From Hoeflea sp038900095 (lineage in GTDB: Bacteria > Pseudomonadota > Alphaproteobacteria > Rhizobiales > Rhizobiaceae), in NCBI RefSeq assembly GCF_038900095.1, contig NZ_JBBMQQ010000002.1, forward strand, positions 186,001 to 250,000: a DNA stretch of 64,000 nucleotides, in the 5' to 3' direction. The notes below the pieces were generated by a model. That model searched no databases. It saw only the letters and a list, made by a program, of their open reading frames with translations, and was not told where the DNA came from. The first letter of the stretch is position 1. Every line of letters starts with the position of its first letter. Position numbers and translations under genes: made by a program. Shown piece by piece: positions 8,629 through 17,428 of this stretch.

Positions 8629-8931
8629 TTACCAGCGGGTCGGTTCGCCAGGGGCAGACGCTTCAACCGCCATGGCATGCAGCCCGCTTTCGAGTTCATC
8701 CTTGAGCAATGCGTTGACGGCGCGGTGGCGCTCGACACGGCTCATGCCCGTAAATGCCGGTGACACGATGCGGATGCGGAAATGGGTTTCGCCGGTGCCG
8801 TCGAAAGCATCGTGATGATCGCTGCCTGAATGATGATGCCCGGCGTGCAGGTGGCTTTCGTTGATCACAACCAGCCGTTCGGGAACAAATTTTTCTGTCA
8901 GAGCTGTTTCAATGCGGTTCTGGCGGGACAT
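8629..8931 (-). CDS. bolA: BolA family protein
   Basis: 100 residues with a BolA fold: MSRQNRIETALTEKFVPERL, a His-rich loop (HLHAGHHHSGSDHH), then the signature TGETHFRIRIVSPAFTGMSRVERHRAVNALL. BolA proteins pair with monothiol glutaredoxins and bind [2Fe-2S] clusters through a conserved His in the segment that follows, here in ESGLHAMAVEA. An AGGAG lies 8 bases before the ATG. The start was set at 8931; the open frame continues upstream only because of high G+C. The gene is divergent from the DnaJ-like gene and convergent with CorC. Confidence 0.92.
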   Translation of the reverse strand: MSRQNRIETALTEKFVPERLVVINESHLHAGHHHSGSDHHDAFDGTGETHFRIRIVSPAFTGMSRVERHRAVNALLKDELESGLHAMAVEASAPGEPTRW

Positions 8932-9032
8932 GACGATGCTCCTGGGGTATCTTGCGCGGTCACAAAATTTGTCTGTTGCAATTTGCGTAGTGGCATTCGA
9001 AGTCGAGACGGGGTACGCAGCTTGAATCACCC

Positions 9033-9061
9033 TTGTCAATCCTTGTTCGCAAACCTGTAGA
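9033..9061 (+). promoter_or_regulatory. Candidate sigma-70 promoter of the DnaJ-like gene
   Basis: TTGTCA (9033-9038) and TGTAGA (9056-9061) are separated by 17 bases. The predicted start would leave a leader of only about 11 bases before the ATG at 9079, which also lacks a clear Shine-Dalgarno sequence, so the message may be nearly leaderless or another promoter may be used. Confidence 0.4.
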
Positions 9062-9078
9062 GCTCCATAACTGTCGAT

Positions 9079-9696
9079 ATGAAACTGGATTCCAAATATT
9101 TTGACCGCATCCGGGTCCGCCGCAAGGGCGCACGCCCGGTCGAGCCCGAGACGCCGGAATGTCAATGGGACGGATGCACCAAGCCTGGTACACACCGTGC
9201 TCCTGTGGGGCGCGATGCCGAAGGGCAGTACTTCATGTTCTGCGTTGATCACGCACGCGAGTACAACAAGGGCTACAACTACTTTTCGGGCCTCTCCGAC
9301 GGCGAGATTGCGCGCTACCAGAAAGAGGCACTGACCGGACACCGGCCGACCTGGAAGATGGGCGTTGACCGTTCGGCGGGCAGCGGGCCGACGCAATCGA
9401 CTGCGAAATCCGGTTCTGCCGGCGCCCAGGCGCGGATGCGCGATCCGCACGGGTTTTTCAACGAGACCCGCCCCAACCGGCCGGTCCGTGCGCGCAAGCT
9501 CAAGTCGCTCGAGTCGAAGGCGTTCGATACGCTTGGTCTGGCCGCAAATGCGACATCCGCAGAGATCAAGACCCGTTACAAGGATCTGGTCAAACAACAC
9601 CACCCAGACGCCAATGGCGGCGACCGCGGTTCGGAAGACCGTTTTCGCGCCGTCATCCAGGCCTACCAATTGTTAAAGCAGTCTGGTTTCTGCTAA
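9079..9696 (+). CDS. J-domain (DnaJ-like) protein with N-terminal Cys/His motif
   Basis: 205 residues with a C-terminal J domain (about 145-205) containing HHPDANGG, the HPD tripeptide needed to stimulate DnaK ATPase. The N-terminal half is not a DnaJ G/F or zinc-finger region; instead it has ECQWDGC...FCVDH, four Cys plus His spaced like a single zinc-binding site (about residues 33-65). It is therefore a type III/C J-protein with a lineage-specific N-terminus. It lies between bolA and cobS in rhizobia generally. Whether it has a CobST-specific substrate is unknown. Confidence 0.9.
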   Translation: MKLDSKYFDRIRVRRKGARPVEPETPECQWDGCTKPGTHRAPVGRDAEGQYFMFCVDHAREYNKGYNYFSGLSDGEIARYQKEALTGHRPTWKMGVDRSAGSGPTQSTAKSGSAGAQARMRDPHGFFNETRPNRPVRARKLKSLESKAFDTLGLAANATSAEIKTRYKDLVKQHHPDANGGDRGSEDRFRAVIQAYQLLKQSGFC

Positions 9697-9765
9697 GCGA
9701 AGAGTCTAAAGCAGGATCGGACAGGAAAGACGGCCCGCGGGCTTATTAAGCCAGGCCTTGGAGAC

Positions 9766-10764
9766 ATGATGAGCAAGATCGACCTCGACATCACCAACCT
9801 GCCAGACACCACCGTCAACGTGCGTGAGGTGTTCGGCATCGATTCGGACATCAGTGTCCCGGCCTACAAGGAGCGGGACGCCTATGTGCCTGACCTTGAC
9901 CCGGACTACCTGTTCGACCGTGACACCACGCTCGCCATTCTGGCCGGGTTTGCCCACAACCGCCGCGTGATGGTGTCGGGCTACCACGGCACCGGCAAGT
10001 CGACCCATATCGAACAGGTCGCAGCGCGGCTCAACTGGCCCTGCGTGCGCGTCAACCTCGACAGCCACGTCAGCCGTATCGACCTCGTCGGCAAGGATGC
10101 GATTGTCGTCCGCGAAGGCATGCAGGTCACCGAATTCAAGGATGGTATCCTGCCCTGGGCGTACCAGCACAATGTCGCTCTGGTATTCGATGAATACGAT
10201 GCCGGCCGTCCGGACGTGATGTTCGTGATCCAGCGGGTGCTGGAATCATCGGGCCGCCTGACGCTGCTTGACCAGAGCCGCGTCATCCGGCCGCACCCTG
10301 CGTTCCGCCTGTTCGCCACCGCCAACACGGTTGGCCTTGGCGATACCACCGGGCTCTATCACGGCACCCAGCAGATCAACCAGGCGCAGATGGACCGCTG
10401 GTCGATCGTGACCACGCTGAACTATCTGCCGCATGACCAGGAGGTCGATATCGTTGCCTCCAAGGTCAAGGGATTTGCCAAGGGCGATGGCCGCGAGACG
10501 ATTTCGCGCATGGTGCGGGTTGCCGACATGACCCGCTCGTCGTTCATCAATGGCGACCTTTCGACGGTGATGAGCCCGCGTACGGTAATCACCTGGGCAG
10601 AGAACGCCGAGATTTTCGGCGATGTGGCGTTTGCCTTCCGCCTGACCTTCCTCAACAAATGCGATGAGCTGGAACGGGCGCTGGTGGCCGAGCACTATCA
10701 ACGGGCGTTTGGCGTCGAGTTGAAGGAAAGCGCCGCCAATATCGTTCTCAGCGCAACTGCCTGA
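9766..10764 (+). CDS. cobS: Aerobic cobaltochelatase subunit CobS
   Basis: 332 residues, AAA+ ATPase subunit of the CobNST complex that inserts Co2+ into hydrogenobyrinic acid a,c-diamide in aerobic cobalamin synthesis. Walker A is GYHGTGKS, Walker B-like VFDEYDAG, and FATANTVGLGD matches the sensor region. The start is one of two adjacent ATGs (9766 or 9769). cobT follows after 11 bases. cobN, the large catalytic subunit, is not in this window. Confidence 0.96.
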   Translation: MMSKIDLDITNLPDTTVNVREVFGIDSDISVPAYKERDAYVPDLDPDYLFDRDTTLAILAGFAHNRRVMVSGYHGTGKSTHIEQVAARLNWPCVRVNLDSHVSRIDLVGKDAIVVREGMQVTEFKDGILPWAYQHNVALVFDEYDAGRPDVMFVIQRVLESSGRLTLLDQSRVIRPHPAFRLFATANTVGLGDTTGLYHGTQQINQAQMDRWSIVTTLNYLPHDQEVDIVASKVKGFAKGDGRETISRMVRVADMTRSSFINGDLSTVMSPRTVITWAENAEIFGDVAFAFRLTFLNKCDELERALVAEHYQRAFGVELKESAANIVLSATA

Positions 10765-10775
10765 CGGATATTGCC

Positions 10776-12677
10776 ATGGCCGGACGCGGCGACAATTCCC
10801 GAGCAAAACCAAGCGGTACCGTTGACGCCGAGCCATTCCGGCGGGCGCTGACGGGCAGCGTGCGGGCGATTGCCGGCGACCACAATCTCGAGGTCGCCTT
10901 CGGCACTGACCGGCCGGGGATTTCGGGTGAACGGGCACGATTGCCGGATTTGCCGAAGCGGCCGACGCGGAACGATTTTTCCGTCACCCGCGGTCTCGGC
11001 GATTCAATGGCGCTGCGCAAGGCCTGCCACGATGACGCGGTTCATAACCGCATGGCGCCCGAGGGCCCCGATGCCCGCGCGGTCTATGATGCGGTCGAGC
11101 AGGCCCGGGTCGAGGCGATCGGCGCGCGGCGGATGACCGGCGTCGGCGACAACCTGACCTCGATGCTCGAGGACAAGTACCAGCGGGCCAATTACCAGGG
11201 AATCGTCAATCGCGAGGATGCGCCGCTCGAGGAAGCGCTGGCGCTGATGGTTCGCGAGAAGCTGACCGGCCGCAAGCCGCCGCAATCGGCGGGCCAGGTG
11301 GTCGAGCTGTGGCGCGATTTTGTCGAAGACAAAGCCGGTAACGTGCTGGATACGCTCGAAGGATCCGTCGAAGACCAGCAGGCCTTTGCCCGTGTCGTGC
11401 GCGAAATGCTTTCGGCCATGGAAATGGCCGAGGAGTACGGCGACGACGACAGCGAACAGGACGAGCAGGACGAAGTCTCCGACGATGACCAGCCGCGCAG
11501 CGAGGAGGAAAACGACCAGTCCTCGCAGGAAGATGCCGGATCGGACGCAGCGCCGGCGGAGGAGAGCGAAACCTCCGACGAGCAGATGGACACCGGCGAG
11601 ATGGACGGCGCGGAAGCCGGCGACGACGACACCATCGACGACAGCGACGACGATGCCGACACGCCGGGCGAGACCCGCAAGTCCAGCGACCCGTTCGACG
11701 AACTCAACGAGAAGATCGACTACAAGGTATTCACCACCGAATTCGACGAGGAAATCTCGGCGGAAGAACTCTGTGACGAGGCTGAACTCGAGCGGCTGCG
11801 CGCCTTCCTCGACAAGCAGCTGGCGCATCTGCAGGGCGTGGTCGGACGGCTGGCCAACCGGCTTCAGCGCCGGTTGATGGCGCAACAGAACAGAGCCTGG
11901 GACTTCGATCTCGAAGAAGGCTATCTCGACAGCGCGCGGCTGACACGGATGATCATCGATCCGATGCAGCCGCTGTCGTTCAAGATGGAACGCGACACCA
12001 ATTTCCGCGATACGGTGGTGACGCTGCTGATCGACAATTCAGGCTCGATGCGGGGCAGGCCGATCACGGTTGCTGCGACCTGCGCCGATATCCTGGCGCG
12101 CACGCTCGAGCGCTGCGGTGTAAAGGTTGAACTGCTGGGCTTTACCACCAAGGCCTGGAAGGGCGGTCAGAGCCGCGAGAAATGGCTGACCAGCGGCAAG
12201 CCGGCAACACCGGGCCGGCTCAACGATCTGCGCCACATCATCTACAAGTCCGCGGATGCGCCATGGCGGCGCGCCCGGCGCAATCTCGGCCTGATGATGC
12301 GCGAAGGACTGCTCAAGGAGAACATCGACGGCGAAGCGCTGATCTGGGCTCATTCGCGGCTGACGAGACGGCCCGAACAGCGCAAGATCCTGATGATGAT
12401 TTCCGATGGCGCACCGGTCGACGATTCAACGCTTTCGGTCAATCCGGGCAATTATCTTGAGCGGCACCTGCGTGCGGTCATCGAGGAAATCGAAACTCGT
12501 TCGCCGGTTGAACTTCTGGCCATCGGTATCGGCCATGATGTCACCCGCTACTATCGTCGCGCCGTGACAATCGTCGATGCGGAGGAGCTGGCCGGCGCAA
12601 TGACCGAGCAACTGGCGGCGCTGTTTGCCGATGAAGGCGATGGACGGCAATCCCGCCGCGGGCGCAAACAGGCGTGA
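10776..12677 (+). CDS. cobT: Aerobic cobaltochelatase subunit CobT
   Basis: 633 residues, the scaffold partner of the CobS hexamer. The N-terminal domain is followed by a long Asp/Glu-rich low-complexity stretch (about residues 218-305), typical of CobT, and a C-terminal von Willebrand A domain with a MIDAS motif DNSGSMRG (about residues 420-427) and a late D-x-S-type SDGAPVDDS. The acidic linker also produces long antisense frames that are not genes. The end overlaps the next start in GTGA (12674-12677). Confidence 0.96.
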   Translation: MAGRGDNSRAKPSGTVDAEPFRRALTGSVRAIAGDHNLEVAFGTDRPGISGERARLPDLPKRPTRNDFSVTRGLGDSMALRKACHDDAVHNRMAPEGPDARAVYDAVEQARVEAIGARRMTGVGDNLTSMLEDKYQRANYQGIVNREDAPLEEALALMVREKLTGRKPPQSAGQVVELWRDFVEDKAGNVLDTLEGSVEDQQAFARVVREMLSAMEMAEEYGDDDSEQDEQDEVSDDDQPRSEEENDQSSQEDAGSDAAPAEESETSDEQMDTGEMDGAEAGDDDTIDDSDDDADTPGETRKSSDPFDELNEKIDYKVFTTEFDEEISAEELCDEAELERLRAFLDKQLAHLQGVVGRLANRLQRRLMAQQNRAWDFDLEEGYLDSARLTRMIIDPMQPLSFKMERDTNFRDTVVTLLIDNSGSMRGRPITVAATCADILARTLERCGVKVELLGFTTKAWKGGQSREKWLTSGKPATPGRLNDLRHIIYKSADAPWRRARRNLGLMMREGLLKENIDGEALIWAHSRLTRRPEQRKILMMISDGAPVDDSTLSVNPGNYLERHLRAVIEEIETRSPVELLAIGIGHDVTRYYRRAVTIVDAEELAGAMTEQLAALFADEGDGRQSRRGRKQA

Positions 12678-13699
12678 TCCGATCGCGCACCATGGCGCGG
12701 CTGTCGATCATCGGCAGTGCGCTCATGTTCTTGACGGCTTCGGCAGTCTTGCCGCTTCGCGCCGACGATGAGATCCTGCCGATAAATTCCAGGCTGATCT
12801 CCCATTTCAAGGTTGGTTCGGACCAGACCCGGTTTGGCGCTTTCGAATTCGTTGGCGGGCTGGAACTGAGTTCACCGAGTGCTGCGCTGGGCGCCATGTC
12901 GGCGATCCGGCTGTCTGCGGACAGGCAGAGCTTCCTCGGCGTCATGGATACCGGCTTCTGGTATGCCGGCCGTTTCGAACGCGGTCCAGACGGCCAATTG
13001 ATCGGGATTGCGGATTTCTCGGTTTCACCGATCCTCGATGCCGAGGGCGAATCCTCGAAGCAAAAGTGGCGGGTCGACGCTGAAGGCATGGCGGTGCGCG
13101 GTGACGAGGTGCTGGTCAGTTTCGAGCGCCGCAGCCGGGTGGATGTCTATCCGGCCAAGGCGCCGGGCAGATCCATCCCGCTGGGGTCATTGCCGGTGCA
13201 GATCCCGCTCGAGGAGCTGCGCAACAATCGCGGCCTGGAGGCGATCATGGTCGCACCGTCGGCTTCGCCGCTTTCGGGCGAGGTGGTTGCCGTCTCGGAG
13301 AAAAGCCTCAATGCCAGTGGCGATATCTACGCGGCCGTGCTGACCGGACCGTCGAAAGGCGTGTTCTTCGTCAAGCGGCATGCGCCCTATGACGTGACGG
13401 ACGGTGATTTCCTGCCCAATGGTGACCTGCTGCTGCTGGAGCGGCGCTTTTCGATTGCCGAGGGCATCGGCATGCGCATTCGCCGCATCGACGGCAGCCG
13501 GCTGGGGCCAGGAAACCTGGTGGATGGAGAGGTTGTGCTGGAAGCGGATTTCGGCGAGCAGATCGACAATATGGAAGGTCTGGACGTGAGCACGGATGAT
13601 GCAGGGCAGACATTCGTCACGCTGGTGTCGGACGACAACCATTCTATCCTGCAGCGGAACCTGATGCTGGAATTCCGGTATCTCGGCGATGCCAAATAG
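12674..13699 (+). CDS. Secreted phytase-like esterase family protein
   Basis: 341 residues from a GTG that overlaps the cobT stop, or 335 from the ATG at 12692. The N-terminus is a signal peptide (SIIGSALMFLTASAVLPLRA). The body carries beta-propeller-like blocks of the COG4246 'esterase-like activity of phytase' family, such as GLELSS, MDTGFWYAG, RGLEAI-like NNRGLEAIM and ITD-type LLLLERRFS. Members are periplasmic and of uncertain substrate. It often follows cobT in rhizobia, so it may be co-transcribed without sharing the pathway. Confidence 0.8.
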   Translation: MIRSRTMARLSIIGSALMFLTASAVLPLRADDEILPINSRLISHFKVGSDQTRFGAFEFVGGLELSSPSAALGAMSAIRLSADRQSFLGVMDTGFWYAGRFERGPDGQLIGIADFSVSPILDAEGESSKQKWRVDAEGMAVRGDEVLVSFERRSRVDVYPAKAPGRSIPLGSLPVQIPLEELRNNRGLEAIMVAPSASPLSGEVVAVSEKSLNASGDIYAAVLTGPSKGVFFVKRHAPYDVTDGDFLPNGDLLLLERRFSIAEGIGMRIRRIDGSRLGPGNLVDGEVVLEADFGEQIDNMEGLDVSTDDAGQTFVTLVSDDNHSILQRNLMLEFRYLGDAK

Positions 13700-13729
13700 C
13701 CACGTCTGCCGAGGGCCGGGGCAGCTTGG

Positions 13730-14356
13730 TCAGGCGCGGCTGCGGGGCGTCAGAACCGGCATCAGAATGCCGTAGGGCAGCAGCATCGACAATCCGACGA
13801 CCAGCTTGACGGCGAGATCGCCCAGCGCCCACGACACCCAGCGCGGCAATTCCGTGGCGAAGACGCCCAGCAAGGGGGCCGTTTCGCTGGCGAACGCGTC
13901 GCCCGGACCGATGATGTTGGCGGCTTGCGAAAAGGCGAGGCCAAAGAAGATCAGCGTGTCGAGACCGGAGCCGATAATGGTGGAGACCAGCGGCGGAAGC
14001 CACCAGACGCGGTTGCGCAGACGGTCGAAGAGGGAAACGTCAAGCAGCTGCGCCAGCAGAAATGCAGATCCCGAGGCGACCGCGATGCGCGGCGTGGCAA
14101 GCCAGACCGACAATGCAACGGCGATGACGAAGCCGCAGAACACCACCAGGCGGGCGGTGGCCGGGCCGAAGCGACGGTTGGCAAGGTCGGTGACGAGAAA
14201 CGCAACCGGATAGGTGAATGCACCCCAGGTCAGCAGGTCGGCGAGATTGAAGGCACCGATGGTGTAATCGACGGGGAACTGAACCAGAAAGTTCGATGCC
14301 ACGACGACAGCGGCCATGAGGGCCATGAACGGCAAGACAGAGGGGATCGTTCGCAT
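13730..14356 (-). CDS. VUT/YhhQ family queuosine-precursor transporter
   Basis: 208 residues, about six hydrophobic helices, matching COG1738 (YhhQ/QueT-like). Visible blocks are NFLVQFP, LADLLTWGAFTYPVAFLVTDL, the conserved NRRFGP and ASGSAFLLAQLLDVSLFDRLR. E. coli YhhQ imports queuosine precursors (preQ0/preQ1) for tRNA modification. The ATG at 14356 has AGGA eight bases upstream; the ATG at 14380 does not. No preQ1 riboswitch was recognised in the short leader. The gene is convergent with the phytase-like gene. Confidence 0.85.
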   Translation of the reverse strand: MRTIPSVLPFMALMAAVVVASNFLVQFPVDYTIGAFNLADLLTWGAFTYPVAFLVTDLANRRFGPATARLVVFCGFVIAVALSVWLATPRIAVASGSAFLLAQLLDVSLFDRLRNRVWWLPPLVSTIIGSGLDTLIFFGLAFSQAANIIGPGDAFASETAPLLGVFATELPRWVSWALGDLAVKLVVGLSMLLPYGILMPVLTPRSRA

Positions 14357-14385
14357 TTTTTTATCCTGGGTTGATGCCACCAGTT

Positions 14386-14419
14386 GAAAAAGATGATGGC
14401 GGGCATAAAGCCCGCCATC
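14386..14419 (-). terminator. Rho-independent terminator of rpmB
   Basis: A perfect 10-bp stem (14395-14404 with 14410-14419, GATGGCGGGC and its complement) with a five-base loop, followed on the minus strand by a T-rich run (14386-14391). It lies 26 bases after the rpmB stop. Confidence 0.85.
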
Positions 14420-14444
14420 TCAAATCAGAAACCTTCAGCCTTAT

Positions 14445-14741
14445 TCAGGCAGCGGCTTTTTCGTCGAGCTTCTTTGCGATCTGACGCTTGAGCAGACGGG
14501 CGCGCATCGACAGTTCGGCGTCCTTGGCCTTGGCCAGGAATGCGTCGAGACCGCCGCGATGCTCAACCGTGCGCAGGGCGTTTGCAGAAATGCGCAAACG
14601 ATAGCGCTGGCCGAGTGCGTCGGAAATCAGCGTGACGTTGCACAGGTTCGGCAGAAACCGGCGACGGGTCCGGTTGTTGGCGTGGCTGACATTGTTTCCG
14701 GACTGTACAGCCTTACCGGTCAATTCACAGCTGCGTGACAT
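14445..14741 (-). CDS. rpmB: 50S ribosomal protein L28
   Basis: 98 residues beginning MSRSCELTGKAVQSGNNVSHANNRT... in outline, the standard L28 start, with the alphaproteobacterial length (longer than the 78 residues of E. coli). It binds 23S rRNA in the large subunit. No zinc CxxC pairs are present, so this is the zinc-free form. The start is the ATG at 14741; the frame runs on to 14795 but the extension is not L28. A strong promoter lies about 90 bases upstream and a terminator follows, so the gene is likely monocistronic. Confidence 0.97.
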   Translation of the reverse strand: MSRSCELTGKAVQSGNNVSHANNRTRRRFLPNLCNVTLISDALGQRYRLRISANALRTVEHRGGLDAFLAKAKDAELSMRARLLKRQIAKKLDEKAAA

Positions 14742-14830
14742 TTTGCACCTATATCTCTTCGCCAGCGGACGGGCCGAGCCAGGTAGGAGGCTCACCCAAA
14801 GGACCGCAGGCCTTTATCGGAAGTCGCGTG

Positions 14831-14859
14831 TCTATAATCAGACCAGCCAGCCGCGTCAA
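14831..14859 (-). promoter_or_regulatory. Sigma-70-type promoter of rpmB
   Basis: On the minus strand TTGACG (14854-14859) and TATAGA (14831-14836) are spaced by 17 bases. Transcription would start near 14824, giving a leader of about 80 bases before rpmB. Confidence 0.7.
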
Positions 14860-15012
14860 GCCGCCAATGACGGCAAACCGGCAATCCCGGGCTCCAGGTG
14901 GCAATAAAACTGATTTTCGGCGCTGTGGCCAGGAGATGATAGGGTGTTCAGTCTGGGTTCAGGATGGAAACTGGATAAACGTGGCAATTGAGATGATGGG
15001 AAAGGAACCCCT

Positions 15013-15792
15013 ATGGCACGTGTAAAGATGTTTCTGTCAGGTCTGATGGCGGTTGCGGCGCTGGCGACAGCGCAACAGGCTGCGGCGGAGCCGGTTCAGG
15101 TCCACACCGATTACAAGGTTTCGCTGGTCGGATTTCCCGTGGCGTCTGCCAAATTCGTCACCGAAGTGGATGGCAAGTCCTACAAGATATCAGGCGATAT
15201 GCGGTCCTCGGCGTTTTCGGACCTGTTTTCCAGGGTGCGCGGCAATGCCAGTGTTTCGGGAACCGTCACTGCCGACAAGCTCCAAGCGTCGGACTTTCTT
15301 GTCAGTTACACCAGCGGCAAGAAAAAGCACCGGACCGCGGTCAAGTTTGTGAACGGCGATGTCCGCTCTGCGACCAACGAACCGGAAAGCAAGACCAAGG
15401 CGGATGACTGGGTGCCGTTGCTCGAGGCACATCTGCGGGCGGTGCTGGACCCGCTCTCGGGTCTACTGTTTCCTGCCGGGACTGCCGTTTGCCCGCGCAG
15501 CCTGCCGATTTTCGACGGGGAATCCCGGGCCACCCTGCATCTGACCCCCATAGGTGTGCGTCCTTACCGGACGAAGGGCTTCAAGGGCGATGCCATTGTC
15601 TGCGGCGTCCGGTTCGAGCCAAATTCGGGCTACCGGAAGAACTCGTCCGGCATCAAGTACCTCAAGGGGATCAAGGGCATGGAAGTGTGGTTTGCCAAGC
15701 ATGAGAGCCTGGGGCTGTACGGACCGGTTTATGCCAAGGTGCCGACGAAGATCGGCAAGGTAATCGTTGCAGCCACGAGAATTGGCGGATAA
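15013..15792 (+). CDS. DUF3108 domain protein, exported
   Basis: 259 residues. A signal peptide ends near residue 26 (QQAAAEP, AxA-type site). The mature part is beta-rich, with YKVSLVGFPVASAKFVTEVDGKSYKISGD-like opening blocks split over residues 32-60, then repeats resembling DUF3108, a periplasmic family of unknown function with a predicted lipocalin-like or YceI-like barrel. It follows rpmB divergently in many rhizobia and ends at a strong terminator. Confidence 0.82.
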   Translation: MARVKMFLSGLMAVAALATAQQAAAEPVQVHTDYKVSLVGFPVASAKFVTEVDGKSYKISGDMRSSAFSDLFSRVRGNASVSGTVTADKLQASDFLVSYTSGKKKHRTAVKFVNGDVRSATNEPESKTKADDWVPLLEAHLRAVLDPLSGLLFPAGTAVCPRSLPIFDGESRATLHLTPIGVRPYRTKGFKGDAIVCGVRFEPNSGYRKNSSGIKYLKGIKGMEVWFAKHESLGLYGPVYAKVPTKIGKVIVAATRIGG

Positions 15793-15797
15793 ATGAC

Positions 15798-15836
15798 AAA
15801 ACCCCTTGGGCAGGATGATCTTGCGCAAGGGGTTTT
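15798..15836 (+). terminator. Rho-independent terminator of the DUF3108 gene
   Basis: AAAACCCCTTG (15798-15808) pairs with CAAGGGGTTTT (15826-15836) around a 17-base loop, six bases after the stop. Because the stem itself ends in A and T runs, it could work in both directions. Confidence 0.85.
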
Positions 15837-15908
15837 CATGATTGCCTTGAAGCCATTTTCGCGCGTGCCGATCCTGCGCGGTGGATCGCGTGCGATGGGA
15901 GTTGGATA

Positions 15909-16784
15909 ATGCGAAGTATTCCCACGCTTGTCGGATTTTCCGCAGTTGTGATGTGGTCGGCGCTGGCGTTGCTGACCGCCGCATCCGGTACCATGCCGCC
16001 TTTCCAGCTTTCGGCGATCTGTTTTCTGATCGGATCGCTGATCGGGCTCACCGCGATGCTCAGGGACAGGAAACGGTTCGCGGCCTTCCGGCAACCGGCC
16101 AAGGTCTGGGCGCTGGGGCTGTTCGGGCTGTTCGGCTATCATTTCCTCTATTTCACCGCGCTGCGCAATGCGCCCGCCGTCGAGGCGGGGCTGATCGCCT
16201 ATCTCTGGCCCTTGCTGATCGTTGTCGGTTCGGCGCTGCTGCCGGGGGAACGGTTGGGCTGGCACCATGTCGCCGGCGCGTTGATGGGGCTGGCGGGGAC
16301 AGCGCTGATCCTGGTGCGGGGCGCCGAGGGCGGTTTTGGCGGCGGCAACATGATCGGTTACGCGGCCGCGGGCCTGTGTGCCCTGACATGGTCAGGCTAT
16401 TCGCTGATATCGCGGCGGTTTGGCGAAACCCCGACCGATGTGATTGCCGGCTTCTGCGTGATCTCGGCGGTGCTGTCGGCGGTTTGCCATGTCTTTCTCG
16501 AAACAACGGTGTGGCCGGACACGACGGGTCAGTGGCTGGCCGTCATCGGCCTGGGCCTCGGGCCGGTCGGGTTGGCGTTCTACGCATGGGATTTCGGGGT
16601 CAAGAAGGGTGACATCCAGGTGCTGGGCGTAGCGAGCTACGCGGCCCCGCTGCTGTCGACGCTGATCCTGATCCTGTTCGGTCACGGCAAGGCGAGCATC
16701 GGCATCGCGGTGGCCTGCCTGCTGATCACCGGCGGTGCATTTCTGGCGGCCAAGGATCTGCTCAAGGGCAGGCGGTCGGCGTGA
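15909..16784 (+). CDS. EamA/DMT-family transporter (YddG-like)
   Basis: 291 residues with about ten hydrophobic helices and two EamA repeats. The opening FSAVVMWSALALLTAASG and the block YFTALRNAPAVEAGLIAYLWPLLIV resemble the aromatic amino acid/paraquat exporter YddG branch of the drug/metabolite transporters. The substrate cannot be fixed from sequence. The end overlaps the next gene by four bases (GTGA), so the two are translationally coupled. Confidence 0.85.
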   Translation: MRSIPTLVGFSAVVMWSALALLTAASGTMPPFQLSAICFLIGSLIGLTAMLRDRKRFAAFRQPAKVWALGLFGLFGYHFLYFTALRNAPAVEAGLIAYLWPLLIVVGSALLPGERLGWHHVAGALMGLAGTALILVRGAEGGFGGGNMIGYAAAGLCALTWSGYSLISRRFGETPTDVIAGFCVISAVLSAVCHVFLETTVWPDTTGQWLAVIGLGLGPVGLAFYAWDFGVKKGDIQVLGVASYAAPLLSTLILILFGHGKASIGIAVACLLITGGAFLAAKDLLKGRRSA

Positions 16785-17428
16785 GCGATTATCTTGACAG
16801 CCCTGATGCGCTTGCGACTGCCCTGACGGTGATTTCCGCGCTCGGCTTCGTGATCTACCTGTTCATGCTCGACCAGCCCGTCTCGATCGTGCGGACTGTC
16901 GCCAAGACAGCGGCTGTGGGGGCGCTGGCGGGCCTGGCGCTGCATGTTGGCAGTCCGGTGCTGCTGGTGCTGGCGCTGGCCCTGTCGGCGCTTGGCGATG
17001 CTTTTCTGGCGCATGAGGGCGATGTGGCGTTCCTGGGCGGGCTGGGCAGTTTCCTTGCCGCCCACATCGCCTATGCGGTGCTGTTTGTCTCGATAGGGCC
17101 GGGATTTGCCGATGCGCCGCTGCCAGGCTTGCTGGCGGTGGTTCTGTTCGGCGCCGGCATGGGCACGCTGATGGTCAGCAAGGCCGGCCCGCTGGCATTG
17201 CCGGTGGCGGCCTATGTGCTGGCGATCGCGGTGATGGGGCTTGGCGGGGTGACGCTTGGCGGGCTGGTTCTGCTGGGGGCAGCGTTGTTCATGGCGTCGG
17301 ACGCCATTCTCGGATCGGAGAAGTTTCTCATGTCCGAGACCAGTTCCCTGCGGCAGCTGACCAGCCCGGCGGTATGGGGGCTTTACTATGCGGGCCAGGT
17401 GCTGATCACGCTCGGCCTTTTGGCCTGA
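16781..17428 (+). CDS. YhhN family membrane protein (lysoplasmalogenase-like)
   Basis: 215 residues, mostly hydrophobic with about seven or eight helices. The block ALSALGDAFLAHEGDVAF carries the conserved acidic residues of the YhhN/TMEM86 family, whose animal members hydrolyse the vinyl-ether bond of lysoplasmalogens. The bacterial role is uncertain because many carriers lack plasmalogens. The start is GTG at 16781 overlapping the transporter stop. Its 3' end overlaps the convergent cupin gene by 23 bases. Confidence 0.75.
   Translation: MSDYLDSPDALATALTVISALGFVIYLFMLDQPVSIVRTVAKTAAVGALAGLALHVGSPVLLVLALALSALGDAFLAHEGDVAFLGGLGSFLAAHIAYAVLFVSIGPGFADAPLPGLLAVVLFGAGMGTLMVSKAGPLALPVAAYVLAIAVMGLGGVTLGGLVLLGAALFMASDAILGSEKFLMSETSSLRQLTSPAVWGLYYAGQVLITLGLLA

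Noticed and set aside
11440..11700. Ser-rich antisense frame over the cobT acidic linker, and the linker as a possible tandem repeat
   Set aside because: The acidic stretch is typical of CobT; low-complexity codons explain both the frame and the repeat look.
14831..15012. Possible ribosomal-protein leader or riboswitch upstream of rpmB
   Set aside because: Only a plain promoter was found; no conserved hairpin set could be recognised.
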